Positions 49,730-59,253 are shown, numbered from the stretch's first letter. The stretch: 64,000 nucleotides of DNA from CAVXZE01 sp964615365 (GCA_964615365.1 CAZTOU010000001.1:62001-126000), one strand, 5' to 3'. A program made the numbers and translations. The notes: generated by a model not told the origin, from the sequence alone.

Positions 49730-51389
49730 GAGCGACGCGAGTCTACAGATCGGCTCCCAGCGTGACGAACTCGACGCGATCATCGAGGAGGTGATCGCCT
49801 GCGAGAGGATCGACCAGCGCGCCCTGGATCGGATCCTCCGCCGCCATCCCAAGGAGGGTCGGAGCTTCTACTCGAAGCGCGAGATCCTCCGGGCCTTCCG
49901 GGAGCGCGGGGGAGGGGAGGGCCGGGGGACCTCCGAGCGGGCCTTCCTCGAGAAGCTCCGCACCTGCCCGACCCGATCGATCTCCGGCGTCACCCCCGTC
50001 GCGGTGGTGACCAAGCCCTTTCCGTGCCCCGGGAGCTGCATCTTCTGCCCCGACGACGAGCGCATGCCCAAGAGCTACCTGGCCGACGAGCCCGGCTGTC
50101 AGCGCGCCGCCGCCAACCACTTCGATCCCTACCTCCAGACCTGGAACCGTCTGCTCGCCTACCGGCACATGGGGCATCCCACTGCGAAGATCGAGCTGAT
50201 CGTCCTGGGCGGCACCTGGTCGTCCTACCCGGGGGCCTACCAGATCTGGTTCGTCCGGCGCTGCCTCGAGGCGCAGAACGACTTCGGAGCGGGACGGGAC
50301 GGCAGGGGCCAGGTCGCCGACGGCGCTCCCGCGAGCGGGTCGTCGGACTGGGGGGCTCTCGAGGAGGCGCAGCGCGCCAACGAATCGAGCCAGAGCCGCT
50401 GTGTCGGACTCGCCCTCGAGACGCGACCCGACTGCGTGAGCTCCGAGGAGGTGCTGCGAATCCGTCGCCTGGGCGGCACCAAGGTGCAGCTCGGCGTCCA
50501 GAGCCTCTCGGACCCGGTCCTGCGCAAGAACCGCCGCGGCCACGACGTCGCGGCGACGCGGCGGGCGCTTCGCCTGCTACGCGGCGCCGGGTTCAAGCTC
50601 CACGTCCACTGGATGCCCAACCTGTACGGGTCCAGTCCCGCGGCCGACGTCGAGGACTTCGACCGGCTCTTCTCGGATCCGGACTTCCGCCCCGACGAGC
50701 TCAAGATCTATCCCTGCAGCCTGGTGCCGGGCGTGGAGCTCGAGCGGCACTACCGGAGCGGTGCCTGGCGCCCCTACTCACACCAGGAGCTCCTCGAGGT
50801 GCTCTCCGAGTGCATGCGCCGGATCCCGGATTACTGCAGGCTGACCCGGCTGGTGCGCGACATTCCCTCTCATCACATCCCGGTCGGGAACAAGGCCACC
50901 AATCTTCGCGAGGTGGTGACCGCCCACCTCGCCGAGCAGGGCTTCCGGAGCCGCGACATCCGAGCGCGGGAGATCCGGGGCCATCCCTGCGATCCCGAAT
51001 CGCTCCGCCTCACACAGGTCGACTACGACACCTCGGTGGGACGCGAGCACTTCCTCCAGTTCGTGACGCCGGAGGATCGCATCGCGGCCTTCCTGCGCCT
51101 CTCGCTTCCGGTGAGCGGCGGCGGCGCGATGATTCGCGAGGTCCACGTCTACGGAGTGGCGGCCGATCTCCGCGAGCACTCCCCGCGAAAGGCGCAGCAT
51201 TCGGGATTGGGAAGGCGACTCGTGGAGCGGGCCGCCTGGCTCGCCGCCGAGGCCGGCCACCGCGAGCTCGCGGTCATCTCCGCCGTCGGGACCCGCGACT
51301 ACTACCGTGCGCTAGGCTTTCACGACCGCGGTCTCTACCAGTACCGGATGCTGGAGCCAGGGCCTCTTCAGCCGACGGAGAGCTCGTGA
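49728..51389 (+). CDS. elp3: Elp3-type tRNA carboxymethyluridine synthase
   Basis: 553 aa. Radical SAM half: FPCPGSCIFCPDDERMPKSY (Cx3Cx2C), RAAANHFDPYLQTWNRLL and LIVLGGTWSSYPGAYQ, the Elp3-specific order; acetyltransferase (GNAT) half from about 430: AMIREVHVYGVAADLRE, HSGLGRRLVERAAWLA and YYRALGF. Elp3 transfers an acetyl-derived carboxymethyl group to C5 of wobble uridine in tRNA. Length is standard for the family. ATG 49728 is preferred over TTG 49692, which would overlap the divergent gene more. A ferredoxin-like Fe-S gene follows after 12 bp. Whether the other Elongator subunits exist elsewhere is unknown; bacterial Elp3 works alone. Confidence 0.95.
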   Translation: MSDASLQIGSQRDELDAIIEEVIACERIDQRALDRILRRHPKEGRSFYSKREILRAFRERGGGEGRGTSERAFLEKLRTCPTRSISGVTPVAVVTKPFPCPGSCIFCPDDERMPKSYLADEPGCQRAAANHFDPYLQTWNRLLAYRHMGHPTAKIELIVLGGTWSSYPGAYQIWFVRRCLEAQNDFGAGRDGRGQVADGAPASGSSDWGALEEAQRANESSQSRCVGLALETRPDCVSSEEVLRIRRLGGTKVQLGVQSLSDPVLRKNRRGHDVAATRRALRLLRGAGFKLHVHWMPNLYGSSPAADVEDFDRLFSDPDFRPDELKIYPCSLVPGVELERHYRSGAWRPYSHQELLEVLSECMRRIPDYCRLTRLVRDIPSHHIPVGNKATNLREVVTAHLAEQGFRSRDIRAREIRGHPCDPESLRLTQVDYDTSVGREHFLQFVTPEDRIAAFLRLSLPVSGGGAMIREVHVYGVAADLREHSPRKAQHSGLGRRLVERAAWLAAEAGHRELAVISAVGTRDYYRALGFHDRGLYQYRMLEPGPLQPTESS

Positions 51390-51401
51390 AAGGAAGAGCC
51401 G

Positions 51402-52337
51402 ATGCACCACTCGATCACCAAGGCGCTCTACGACATGTTCCCTCGGGAGGAGAAGGGCGACTTCTTTCACGCCTATCTGTATCTGAAGCACCTGAACCAC
51501 TTCATGTACCACGCCCTCAAGGCGAGCGGCAGCAAGCCCAAGGAGCCCGAGAGCGATCTCGGCGACGACGTCGACGATCTGCTCGGGGCGATGGTGCAGG
51601 GAATCGCCGAGACCGCCGCGAGCCGCGACACCAGCACCTATCACGCCAAGGTGGTGCAGCTGAAGGACGCCCTGCAGCTCCTCTGCCAGAAGCAGGACAT
51701 CACCCTGGAGCCGCCCGAGACGGTGATTCCGTATCAGCAGGCGCGCAGCGTCATCCTCCAGAATCCCGACTCGATCTCCGTCGGAGAGTGCGCGTGCCGG
51801 GCCGCAGCCGAGGAGTCCTGTCTCGGCGAGGGCGAGCGGGACGTCTGCCTCTTCGTCGGCGATCCCCACGCCGCCTTCGTGCGCGAGTTCAATCCCAAGT
51901 TCCGCAAGATCACCCAGAAAGACGCGATGGCGCTCCTCGAGGACGCCCACGCCAAGGGCTTCGTCCACTGCGCCTACTTCAAGAAGGACATCGGCCGGAG
52001 GTTCGTGGCGATCTGCAACTGCTGTAGCTGCTGCTGCCAGGGGATGAAGGCGTGGAACCTCTTCGGGGGTGCGATCCCGCTGCTCGCGCCCTCGGGCTAC
52101 CTCTGCGAGATCGGCGATGACTGCAACGACTGCGGAGTCTGCATCGACGCCTGCCACTTCGACGCCATCCGCACCGACGAAGACACGGACCGCTGCTCCA
52201 TCGACAAGGAGAAGTGCATGGGCTGCGGTGTCTGCGAAGAGGTCTGCCCGACCGAGGCGATCAGCCTGCGCAGGGAGCCGTCCAAGGGCGATCCCCTCGA
52301 TCTCGCCGAGCTGCTGGAGCTACCGCCCACCCCCTGA
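51402..52337 (+). CDS. Fe-S (2x[4Fe-4S]) protein with ICNCCxCCC motif
   Basis: 311 aa. N-terminal helical 100 residues, then GECACRAAAEESC, VAICNCCSCCCQGMKAW near residue 206, and two C-terminal ferredoxin motifs CNDCGVCIDACHF and CMGCGVCEEVCPTEAI. The layout matches the candidate selenoprotein at 23858-24988, with Cys where that one has TGA, so they are paralogues. A cysteine-dense centre plus two clusters implies at least three redox sites. It starts 12 bp after elp3 (GGAAGAG ribosome site), so it may reduce the Elp3 radical SAM cluster, or the adjacency may be incidental. Confidence 0.88.
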   Translation: MHHSITKALYDMFPREEKGDFFHAYLYLKHLNHFMYHALKASGSKPKEPESDLGDDVDDLLGAMVQGIAETAASRDTSTYHAKVVQLKDALQLLCQKQDITLEPPETVIPYQQARSVILQNPDSISVGECACRAAAEESCLGEGERDVCLFVGDPHAAFVREFNPKFRKITQKDAMALLEDAHAKGFVHCAYFKKDIGRRFVAICNCCSCCCQGMKAWNLFGGAIPLLAPSGYLCEIGDDCNDCGVCIDACHFDAIRTDEDTDRCSIDKEKCMGCGVCEEVCPTEAISLRREPSKGDPLDLAELLELPPTP

Positions 52338-52389
52338 TGAACTCCGTTCGGCTCCGCCTCGCTGCGCGCGCCTGCGGCGCTTGCGGTCT

Positions 52390-54051
52390 CTACTCCAGGT
52401 AGGTCCGGACGTACTTCTCCATCTCCGGGGTCGGCTTCCACCACTTCTCGACGCCCATCTCCTCCGCCACCTTGTTGGCGGCGAGGTAGCCGGGGCCGCC
52501 GATGACCAGCCCTCCCGGGTAGTTGGAGGCGCCGCAGAGGAAGAGGCCGTCGATCGGCGTCTTCGCGCTGGAGCAGTCCTGGTTGGGGCGGAAGCAGCCG
52601 ATCTGCATGGGGTGGTAGTCGCCGTGCTTGATCGAGCCGAAGCGCATGTTGGGGAGCCGGATCTCGATGTCCTCGGGTGTCTCGAGGCTGGTGCGGATGA
52701 TGTTCTCCGGCTTCATGTTGGGAGCGGCCTTCCGCCACTTCGCCAGCATCGCCTCCGCCATCTCCGGCCCCCGCTTCTCCCAGCCGCCCTCGATGGCATA
52801 GGGGGCGTGCATCTGGAAGAAGGAGACCTGCTTGCCCGGGAACCGGCTCAGATGGGAATCGAACAGCGTCTGACAGGTGACGTGGCCGCCGAAGCTCTCC
52901 CGGTCGATCTTGCCCGCGACGACGTTGTCCCAGTGGGCGAGAATCTGGTCGGTGCCCTCGAAGCCGATGATGGTCATGAAGGCCTCGCTCGCCTGAGGAT
53001 CGCGGCACGCGTAGCGGGGCACCTCCTCGGAGGCGGTGTGGAGGGTGCTGTAGCTCCACTTGTCCCAGGTCCAGCCCTGCACGGAGTCCTTCAGGTCGCC
53101 CGCCAGATTCTCGGTGCCGACCAGATCGAGGAAGGTGGTGTGGGGGTCGAGGCTCGATATCACCACCTCGCTCTTGAGGGTGCGGCCCTCCCAGAGCTCG
53201 ACGCCGGAGACGGCGCCGTTCTGCATGCTGATCTTGTTGACCTGGGAGGAGTCGAGGATGCAGCCGCCGGCCTGGACGATCTCCTTTGCCAGCGAGGAGG
53301 CCAGCTTGTGCGAGCCTCCCTGGCAGTAGCACTTGTTCATCCCCCGATCGATCAACAGGGGGACGAAGAGCCCCACCCCCGTCTCTCTTGGATCGAGCCC
53401 CCACATGCAGCAGGTGTAGAGCAGCAGGGCGCGCACCCGGTCGTTCTCGAAGTGGCTGGTGATGATCTCGAGAGGGCTCTGCTCGGTGATCTCCATGATC
53501 TTCTGGCCGATTTCGGTGCGTTGCATGGCCACGGCCATGTCGACGGGGGCCATCGGCGGGACGTAGGTGCCCGGGGCGATGATCTCGCTCACCATCTTGC
53601 GCCAGCTCCGCATCACCCTGCCGAAGCTGGCGGAGTCCTTCTGCGAGAACTTGTGGAAGGAGTCGGCGGTGTCCTCCAGCATGCGCGTCAGCAGCAACGA
53701 GGAGCCGTCCTCGAAGACCATCGACGTCTGCAGGTTCGGCTTGATCCAGACCAGCCCGTGCCGGCGGAGATCGAAGTCCCGCAGCACCGGCATGTAGTCC
53801 ACCATCATGTGGTAGCAGGCGTGGATGTTGGAGTAGAAGCCCGGATACAGGATCTCCTCCGTGGCCAGGCCGCCTCCGATCTCGTAGCGGCGCTCGACCA
53901 GGCAGACCTTGAGACCGGCCCTGGCGAGGTAGGCCGCCGTGATCAGGCCGTTGGGGCCCGCTCCGATCACCACCACGTCCCACTCGCTCTCCGGCGGAAA
54001 CTCCGAGAAGAAGCTCCCCGCGTGCGGCTTGCCGACCAGTTCCTTCACCAT
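52390..54051 (-). CDS. FAD-dependent oxidoreductase (COG1233-like) 2
   Basis: 553 aa from ATG 54051. WDVVVIGAGPNGLITAAYL is the FAD-binding start, with CLVERRYEIGGG next; the end IDGLFLCGASNYPGGLVIGG keeps the C-terminal FAD contacts. Related to phytoene desaturase and all-trans-retinol saturase proteins. Second enzyme gene of an operon (tetR, FAD gene 1, this gene), 20 bp after the previous stop. Likely acts on a lipophilic, possibly isoprenoid or polycyclic, substrate; not certain. Confidence 0.88.
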   Translation of the reverse strand: MVKELVGKPHAGSFFSEFPPESEWDVVVIGAGPNGLITAAYLARAGLKVCLVERRYEIGGGLATEEILYPGFYSNIHACYHMMVDYMPVLRDFDLRRHGLVWIKPNLQTSMVFEDGSSLLLTRMLEDTADSFHKFSQKDSASFGRVMRSWRKMVSEIIAPGTYVPPMAPVDMAVAMQRTEIGQKIMEITEQSPLEIITSHFENDRVRALLLYTCCMWGLDPRETGVGLFVPLLIDRGMNKCYCQGGSHKLASSLAKEIVQAGGCILDSSQVNKISMQNGAVSGVELWEGRTLKSEVVISSLDPHTTFLDLVGTENLAGDLKDSVQGWTWDKWSYSTLHTASEEVPRYACRDPQASEAFMTIIGFEGTDQILAHWDNVVAGKIDRESFGGHVTCQTLFDSHLSRFPGKQVSFFQMHAPYAIEGGWEKRGPEMAEAMLAKWRKAAPNMKPENIIRTSLETPEDIEIRLPNMRFGSIKHGDYHPMQIGCFRPNQDCSSAKTPIDGLFLCGASNYPGGLVIGGPGYLAANKVAEEMGVEKWWKPTPEMEKYVRTYLE

Positions 54052-54071
54052 GAGTCTTCTCCTTGTGGGGC

Positions 54072-55793
54072 TCAGCTGCGGTTGGCCGGAATCTTGCCGT
54101 CCTGCGGGATGTACCACGGCGACGCGTACCACCAGTCGCCGGGCTCGGCGATCCCATCCTCGATCAGGATGTGCATCAGGTTGTATCCGACGGCCATCAG
54201 GCAGAGGCCGCCGGGGTGGGCGCTCGACTGGTGGGCCATGTAGAGGTTCTCGATGTCGGGAACCCGGTAGCGGGCCAGCTCCGGGAGTGGCCGCTCGTTC
54301 CACCATTGATCGCGATCGCAGCGGATCCCGTACCACGACCCGCCGAGCATCCCGGTGTTGCGGAACTCCTGCTCGTAGGGGCTCTCGTTGAACATGCGGA
54401 TCAAATTGTCGTCATCGAGGTTCTCGACCACACTGGCGAGGGCGGCGCGCATGTACTCGTCCCACTTCTTCTTCTCCGCGCCCCTGTCCATGGCGTCGAT
54501 GCCATCGACGTTGTACTGCGGCGTGGGAACCATCATCCAGAGCGGGCCGTTGATGTACTGCCCGGGTCGGGTGCACTGGGGATTGGTGGGGTCGTAGAGC
54601 TCGCTGGCGACCATTCCCCACATCGCTCTCTCCGGGGGAATGTCGAGGTTGGACTGCTCGCCGAGCACGACTCTCACGTTCTCGTAGTAGTTCTCCCGCG
54701 AATCCAACGGGAAGAAGCCGCCGTGGAAGGCCCCGTACTCGCCCGGTTCCTTGATCCGGTACTGGGGCTTGTAGCGAAGCTGCTCGCGGGTGAGGAAGTG
54801 GCTCATGTAGAGGCTTCCGCCCTTGAGGCTCAGATCCTTGATGCGCTGCATGAAGCCGGCGTCGAGATTCCGCGGGCCGATCAGATCGAGGAAGGTGGGC
54901 TTGATGTGGCAGGCGCTGATCACCGCCTTGTTCGCCCAGATCTTCTTGACTCCCCAGGTGGCGTCGTCCCGGAGCCGGACGCCCAGCGCGCGGCCATCGT
55001 CGACGATGATCTCCTCCACCGGGCAGCAGGCGCGGAACACCGCTCCGTGCGCCACCGCGCAGCGGAACAGCGCGTGGAAGTAGCCGTGCATGTTCCCGCG
55101 AGCGGCGACCGGCTTGGCGACCGCCGGCGGCATCACCGTCGCCACGCTGCAGAGCGCCGGAATCGCCACCCCCTCCATGTGGCCGTGCGCTCCCGAGGAG
55201 AGCGCGATGTAGGCCTGCATGACCTTGAAGGGCTCGGTCACCAGGTACTCGTCCATCAGGTCGAAGAGCGTCATCTCGAGCAGCTCCCGCGTCCAGACTT
55301 CGGGCTGGAACTGCTTGTACACCTGCATGTAGGGGATGTTGTCCTCGGAGAGCTCGACTTCCGGGGGATGGGGCGGGCACCAGAAGGTGGCTCGCATCAG
55401 CTCCTTCATGAACGGCGGGGAGCCGATCTGGCCGGTGATCTTGCACCATCCCGCGATGTCCTGATCGGTGAGCGGCACCAGCCCCTCGCTGGTCATGAAG
55501 GACTGGTTGGGATCCAGCTCCACCACCTCGTTGGGATCCCAGTCCATGCGGAAGCCGTACTTCCAGAGCTCGAGCTGCTCCCAGCCGGGGGCGGATCCCC
55601 CGTAGTTGGCGATCGCGTGGGGCTGGATGCGCACGCCGGCGATCGGCTCGCAGGTCTCCTGCGCGCCCCCGCACTCCGGCCGCTCCTCGAGCACGCAGAC
55701 GCTGAGGCCGCACTTGGCCAGGTACGCTGCCGTCGTCGTGCCGTTGTGGCCCGCGCCGATGATGATGACGTCGTATCTCTCTTCCTTGGCCAC
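54072..55793 (-). CDS. FAD-dependent oxidoreductase (COG1233-like) 1
   Basis: 573 aa. YDVIIIGAGHNGTTTAAYLAKCG opens the protein; CVLEERPECGGAQ follows, and NLYMAHQSSAHPGGLCLMAVG closes the FAD site. Longer than and only distantly similar to the protein encoded next to it (52390-54051), so the two may form a heteromer or act in sequence. 38 bp after tetR, on the same strand. No signal peptide and no membrane helix seen. The dedicated TetR suggests inducible metabolism. Confidence 0.88.
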   Translation of the reverse strand: MAKEERYDVIIIGAGHNGTTTAAYLAKCGLSVCVLEERPECGGAQETCEPIAGVRIQPHAIANYGGSAPGWEQLELWKYGFRMDWDPNEVVELDPNQSFMTSEGLVPLTDQDIAGWCKITGQIGSPPFMKELMRATFWCPPHPPEVELSEDNIPYMQVYKQFQPEVWTRELLEMTLFDLMDEYLVTEPFKVMQAYIALSSGAHGHMEGVAIPALCSVATVMPPAVAKPVAARGNMHGYFHALFRCAVAHGAVFRACCPVEEIIVDDGRALGVRLRDDATWGVKKIWANKAVISACHIKPTFLDLIGPRNLDAGFMQRIKDLSLKGGSLYMSHFLTREQLRYKPQYRIKEPGEYGAFHGGFFPLDSRENYYENVRVVLGEQSNLDIPPERAMWGMVASELYDPTNPQCTRPGQYINGPLWMMVPTPQYNVDGIDAMDRGAEKKKWDEYMRAALASVVENLDDDNLIRMFNESPYEQEFRNTGMLGGSWYGIRCDRDQWWNERPLPELARYRVPDIENLYMAHQSSAHPGGLCLMAVGYNLMHILIEDGIAEPGDWWYASPWYIPQDGKIPANRS

Positions 55794-55831
55794 GCTCGTT
55801 CTCCTCGTCCGGAAGGTGACTCGATCGTCCG

Positions 55832-56500
55832 TCAGAGATCCGGGCGAGCGCTCTCCTCTCCGAAGAGCACCTCGACCAGATCGCCGAAGAAGCGCGTCTG
55901 TCTGGCCAGGGCCTGCTCGGTGAGCAGGTCCTCGCCGCTCAGATCCTTGTAGACGTGCGCGATCGCGAAGTAGCCGACGAAGACGTGGTACATCGCGAGA
56001 ACCAGCAGGGGGAGCTGATCAGGCGCCCAGCGGCCCGCCGCCGAGGTGGTCTCCACCATCTGGTAGGCGCGCGCGAAGGTCCGCTGGATCCACTCGCGGA
56101 GCATTGGCGTCAGGTGTCGACCGCCCGACAGAGTTTCGTGCAGGATCAGTCTCGGAAGGTTCGGGCGTCGTCCGACCAGATCCATGGTCCGCTCGACAAC
56201 CCCGCGCACGTCGCGATCACCGCGGTCCCGCGCCGCGACCACCTCGGTGAGCACGTCGAGAACCGGGCTGATTCCTCGCTGCAGCACCGCCGCGTAGAGG
56301 GATTCCTTGCTGGGGAAGTGGTTGTAGAGGCTCGGGGTGCGGAGACCGGCGCGCGTCGCCACGTCGCGTAGCGTGGCACCCGCGTAGCCCCGCTCGGCGA
56401 AGATCTCCTCGGCGACATCCAGGATGCGCTCGGCCGTCAGCTCTCCCTTGCGGCGCCTGGGAAGTGCCGGGGAGGCGGCCATGTCAGGTGCGGCGGGCAA
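55832..56500 (-). CDS. TetR family transcriptional regulator
   Basis: 222 aa from TTG 56500 (GGAG upstream); ATG 56482 is also possible. Helix-turn-helix TLRDVATRAGLRTPSLYNHF (residues about 43-62), helical C-terminus. First gene of the operon with two FAD oxidoreductases. A palindrome AACTA-TCGC-TAGTT with an extra AACTA lies 25 bp upstream and should be its operator, giving autoregulation of the whole operon. Confidence 0.9.
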   Translation of the reverse strand: MPAAPDMAASPALPRRRKGELTAERILDVAEEIFAERGYAGATLRDVATRAGLRTPSLYNHFPSKESLYAAVLQRGISPVLDVLTEVVAARDRGDRDVRGVVERTMDLVGRRPNLPRLILHETLSGGRHLTPMLREWIQRTFARAYQMVETTSAAGRWAPDQLPLLVLAMYHVFVGYFAIAHVYKDLSGEDLLTEQALARQTRFFGDLVEVLFGEESARPDL

Positions 56501-56520
56501 GGATCGCAGCTCCAGTAAAA

Positions 56521-56538
56521 AACTAACTATCGCTAGTT
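56521..56538. promoter_or_regulatory. TetR operator AACTA-TCGC-TAGTT
   Basis: AACTA (56525-56529) and TAGTT (56534-56538) form a 5+5 inverted repeat with TCGC between; another AACTA at 56521-56525 overlaps it. Set in an AT-rich stretch between tetR and the clpB end. Confidence 0.55.
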
Positions 56539-56664
56539 CTATTTTGGAGCCAGTCGCATGTCAAGAGGTTTTCACTGCTCCTGAGGCGCTGAGAGACAGG
56601 CCCCGCGGGGATACATCCCTCGATGGGCGACCCCGCGAGTCTAGAAGTTGCCCTGCGGACCCAG

Positions 56665-59253
56665 TCAGCGCAGGCGAAACTCGAGCGCTTCGCCCGAGAC
56701 CCGGGCGTCGGCGAGGATCCTGGAGCCTTCGGGGAAGCTCCCCTCGAGGATCTTCATCGCCAGGGGGTCCTGGACCATGCGCTGGATCACCCGCTTGAGG
56801 GGCCGCGCACCGTAGTGCGGATCGAAGCCCCGATCGGCCAGGAGTTGCTGGGCCTCGTCGGTCAGCTCCAGCTCCAGTCGGCGCTCCTCCAGGAGCTTCC
56901 GGACCCGTTCGAGCTGGATCGTGACGATGCGACCGATGTGGGCCCGGCTGAGCTGGTGGTAGATGATCACGTCGTCGACGCGGTTCAGGAACTCGGGCCT
57001 GAACTGGGCCCGCAGGGCCTCCATCACCCGCCGCTCCATCTCCTCGGCCTGATCTTCGCCGAGATCGACGATGACCTGGCTGCCGACGTTGGAGGTCAGG
57101 ACCAGCACGGTGTTGCGGAAGTCGACCGTCCGGCCGTGGCCGTCGGTGAGCCGGCCGTCGTCGAAGATCTGAAGCAGGATGCTGAAGACCTCGGGGTGCG
57201 CCTTCTCGATCTCGTCGAAGAGCACCACGCTGTAGGGGCGCCGCCGCACCGCCTCCGTCAGGAATCCTCCCTCCTCGTAGCCGACGTAGCCGGGAGGCGC
57301 GCCGATCATCCGCGCCACCGAGTGCTTCTCCATGAACTCGCTCATGTCGAGGCGCACCATCGCCTGCTCGTCGTCGAAGAGGAACTCGGCCAGCGCGCGC
57401 ACCGTCTCGGTCTTTCCCACGCCGGTGGGGCCGAGGAAGATGAACGAGCCGATCGGCCGGCTCGGATCCTGGAGGCCCGCGCGGGCGCGGCGCACCGCGT
57501 TCGCCAGGGCCACGAGCGCCTCGTCCTGTCCGACCACCCGCTGGCGCAGATTCTCCTCGATCTGGAGGAGCTTCTCCTGCTCTCCCTCCATCATCTTGCT
57601 GACCGGGACGCCCGTCCACTTGGAGACGATCTCGGCGATCTCCTCGGACGTCACCTCCTCGGAGAGCAGCGAGCCCTCCTTCTGGAGCTCCGCCAGCCGG
57701 TCGTTCTCCGCGGCGATGTCCTTCTCCAGCTGGACCAGCAGCCCGTACTGGATCTCCGCCGCGCGCTCGAGGTTGCCGGCCCGCTGGGCTCGCTGCAGCT
57801 CTGCGGTGAGATCCTCGCGCTTCTCCTTGAGCTCGCGCACCGCGGCGATCGAGCCCTTCTCGTTGCCCCAGCGCGCCTGGAGGGCGCCACCCTGGTCCTT
57901 GAGCTCCGCGATCTCCTGCTCGACCCGCGAGAGGCGCTCCACGCTGGCCGGATCGCTCTCCTTCTTGAGCGCCTCCCGCTCGATCTCGAGCTGGGTGCGC
58001 TTGCGCTCCAGCTGGTCGAGCTCTTCGGGCATCGAGTCGATCTGCACCCGCACCCGGCTGGCGGCCTCGTCCATCAGGTCGATGGCCTTGTCGGGGAGGA
58101 AGCGGTCGGTGATATAGCGGTTCGAGAGAGAAGCGGCGGCCACCAGGGCGGAGTCCTGGATGCGCACGCCGTGGTGGACCTCGTAGCGCTCCTTCAGCCC
58201 GCGCAGGATCGAGATGGTGTCGTCGACGGATGGCTCGCCGACGAACACCGGCTGGAAGCGGCGCTCGAGCGCCGCGTCCTTCTCCACGTGCTTTCGGTAC
58301 TCGTCGAGGGTGGTCGCGCCGATGCAGCGCAAATCCCCCCGGGCGAGCGCCGGCTTCAGCATGTTGGCCGCGTCCGCCGCACCTTCGGCAGCTCCCGCAC
58401 CGACGATGGTGTGGAGCTCGTCGATGAAGAGGAGCACGGTCCCCTGGGCCTCGGTGACCTCGCGCAGCACCGCCTTGAAGCGGTCCTCGAACTCGCCCCG
58501 ATACTTGGAGCCGGCGATCAGCGCGCCGATGTCGAGTGCGACCACCCGGCGGTCCACCAGGGATTCCGGGACGTCGCCGCCCACGATTCGCTGGGCCAGT
58601 CCCTCGGCGATGGCGGTCTTGCCGACGCCGGGCTCGCCGATCAACACCGGGTTGTTCTTGGTGCGGCGGGACAGCACCTGGATCAGCCGTCGAATCTCGT
58701 CGTCCCGACCCACCACCGGGTCGAGCTTGCCGAGCCGCGCCACCTCGGTGAGGTCGCGGCCGAACTTGGCCAGGGCCTGGTACTTGGACTCCGGATCCTG
58801 GTCGGTCACCTTGGCGCCGCCGCGAACCGCGTCGAGAGCCTTCTCGATGGCCTCGCGCGATGCGCCCGCCTCGGCGAGGATGCGCCCGGCGTCGTCCTGC
58901 TTCTCCGCCGCGATCGCCAGGAGCAGGTGCTCGGTCGAGACGTACTCGTCCTGCCGCCCGTCCGCCTCGCGGACGGCCGCATCCAGCACCCTCGCCGCCG
59001 CCGGACTCAGCTGGGGCTGGCCGCCGCCGGTGACCTTGGGAAGGCGCGAGAGGTGCCCTTCCAGCGCTGTCTGGAGGCCGTCGATGGGAATCCCGATCTT
59101 CTGGAGGATCGGGACGGTGCTCCCCTCCGGCTGCTCGAGCAGCACGCGGAGCAGGTGGGACGGCGTGATCTGGCTGTGGCCGCGACCGGTCGCCAGGGAC
59201 TGGGCCTCGGCCACCGCCTCCTGGCTCTTGATGGTGAGCTTGTCGAATCGCAT
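56665..59253 (-). CDS. clpB: ATP-dependent chaperone ClpB
   Basis: 862 aa, the full ClpB length. N-domain opens FDKLTIKSQEAVAEAQS; first AAA+ module with GEPGVGKTAIAEGLA (Walker A) and LLFIDELHTIVGAG (Walker B); coiled-coil middle domain about residues 400-530, distinguishing it from ClpA/ClpC; second AAA+ with LGPTGVGKTE and VVLFDEIEKAH. Disaggregates stress-denatured proteins with DnaK. No heat-shock promoter was identified with confidence. Convergent region upstream is the tetR operon start; HtrA genes lie beyond, so the neighbourhood is protein quality control. Confidence 0.97.
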   Translation of the reverse strand: MRFDKLTIKSQEAVAEAQSLATGRGHSQITPSHLLRVLLEQPEGSTVPILQKIGIPIDGLQTALEGHLSRLPKVTGGGQPQLSPAAARVLDAAVREADGRQDEYVSTEHLLLAIAAEKQDDAGRILAEAGASREAIEKALDAVRGGAKVTDQDPESKYQALAKFGRDLTEVARLGKLDPVVGRDDEIRRLIQVLSRRTKNNPVLIGEPGVGKTAIAEGLAQRIVGGDVPESLVDRRVVALDIGALIAGSKYRGEFEDRFKAVLREVTEAQGTVLLFIDELHTIVGAGAAEGAADAANMLKPALARGDLRCIGATTLDEYRKHVEKDAALERRFQPVFVGEPSVDDTISILRGLKERYEVHHGVRIQDSALVAAASLSNRYITDRFLPDKAIDLMDEAASRVRVQIDSMPEELDQLERKRTQLEIEREALKKESDPASVERLSRVEQEIAELKDQGGALQARWGNEKGSIAAVRELKEKREDLTAELQRAQRAGNLERAAEIQYGLLVQLEKDIAAENDRLAELQKEGSLLSEEVTSEEIAEIVSKWTGVPVSKMMEGEQEKLLQIEENLRQRVVGQDEALVALANAVRRARAGLQDPSRPIGSFIFLGPTGVGKTETVRALAEFLFDDEQAMVRLDMSEFMEKHSVARMIGAPPGYVGYEEGGFLTEAVRRRPYSVVLFDEIEKAHPEVFSILLQIFDDGRLTDGHGRTVDFRNTVLVLTSNVGSQVIVDLGEDQAEEMERRVMEALRAQFRPEFLNRVDDVIIYHQLSRAHIGRIVTIQLERVRKLLEERRLELELTDEAQQLLADRGFDPHYGARPLKRVIQRMVQDPLAMKILEGSFPEGSRILADARVSGEALEFRLR

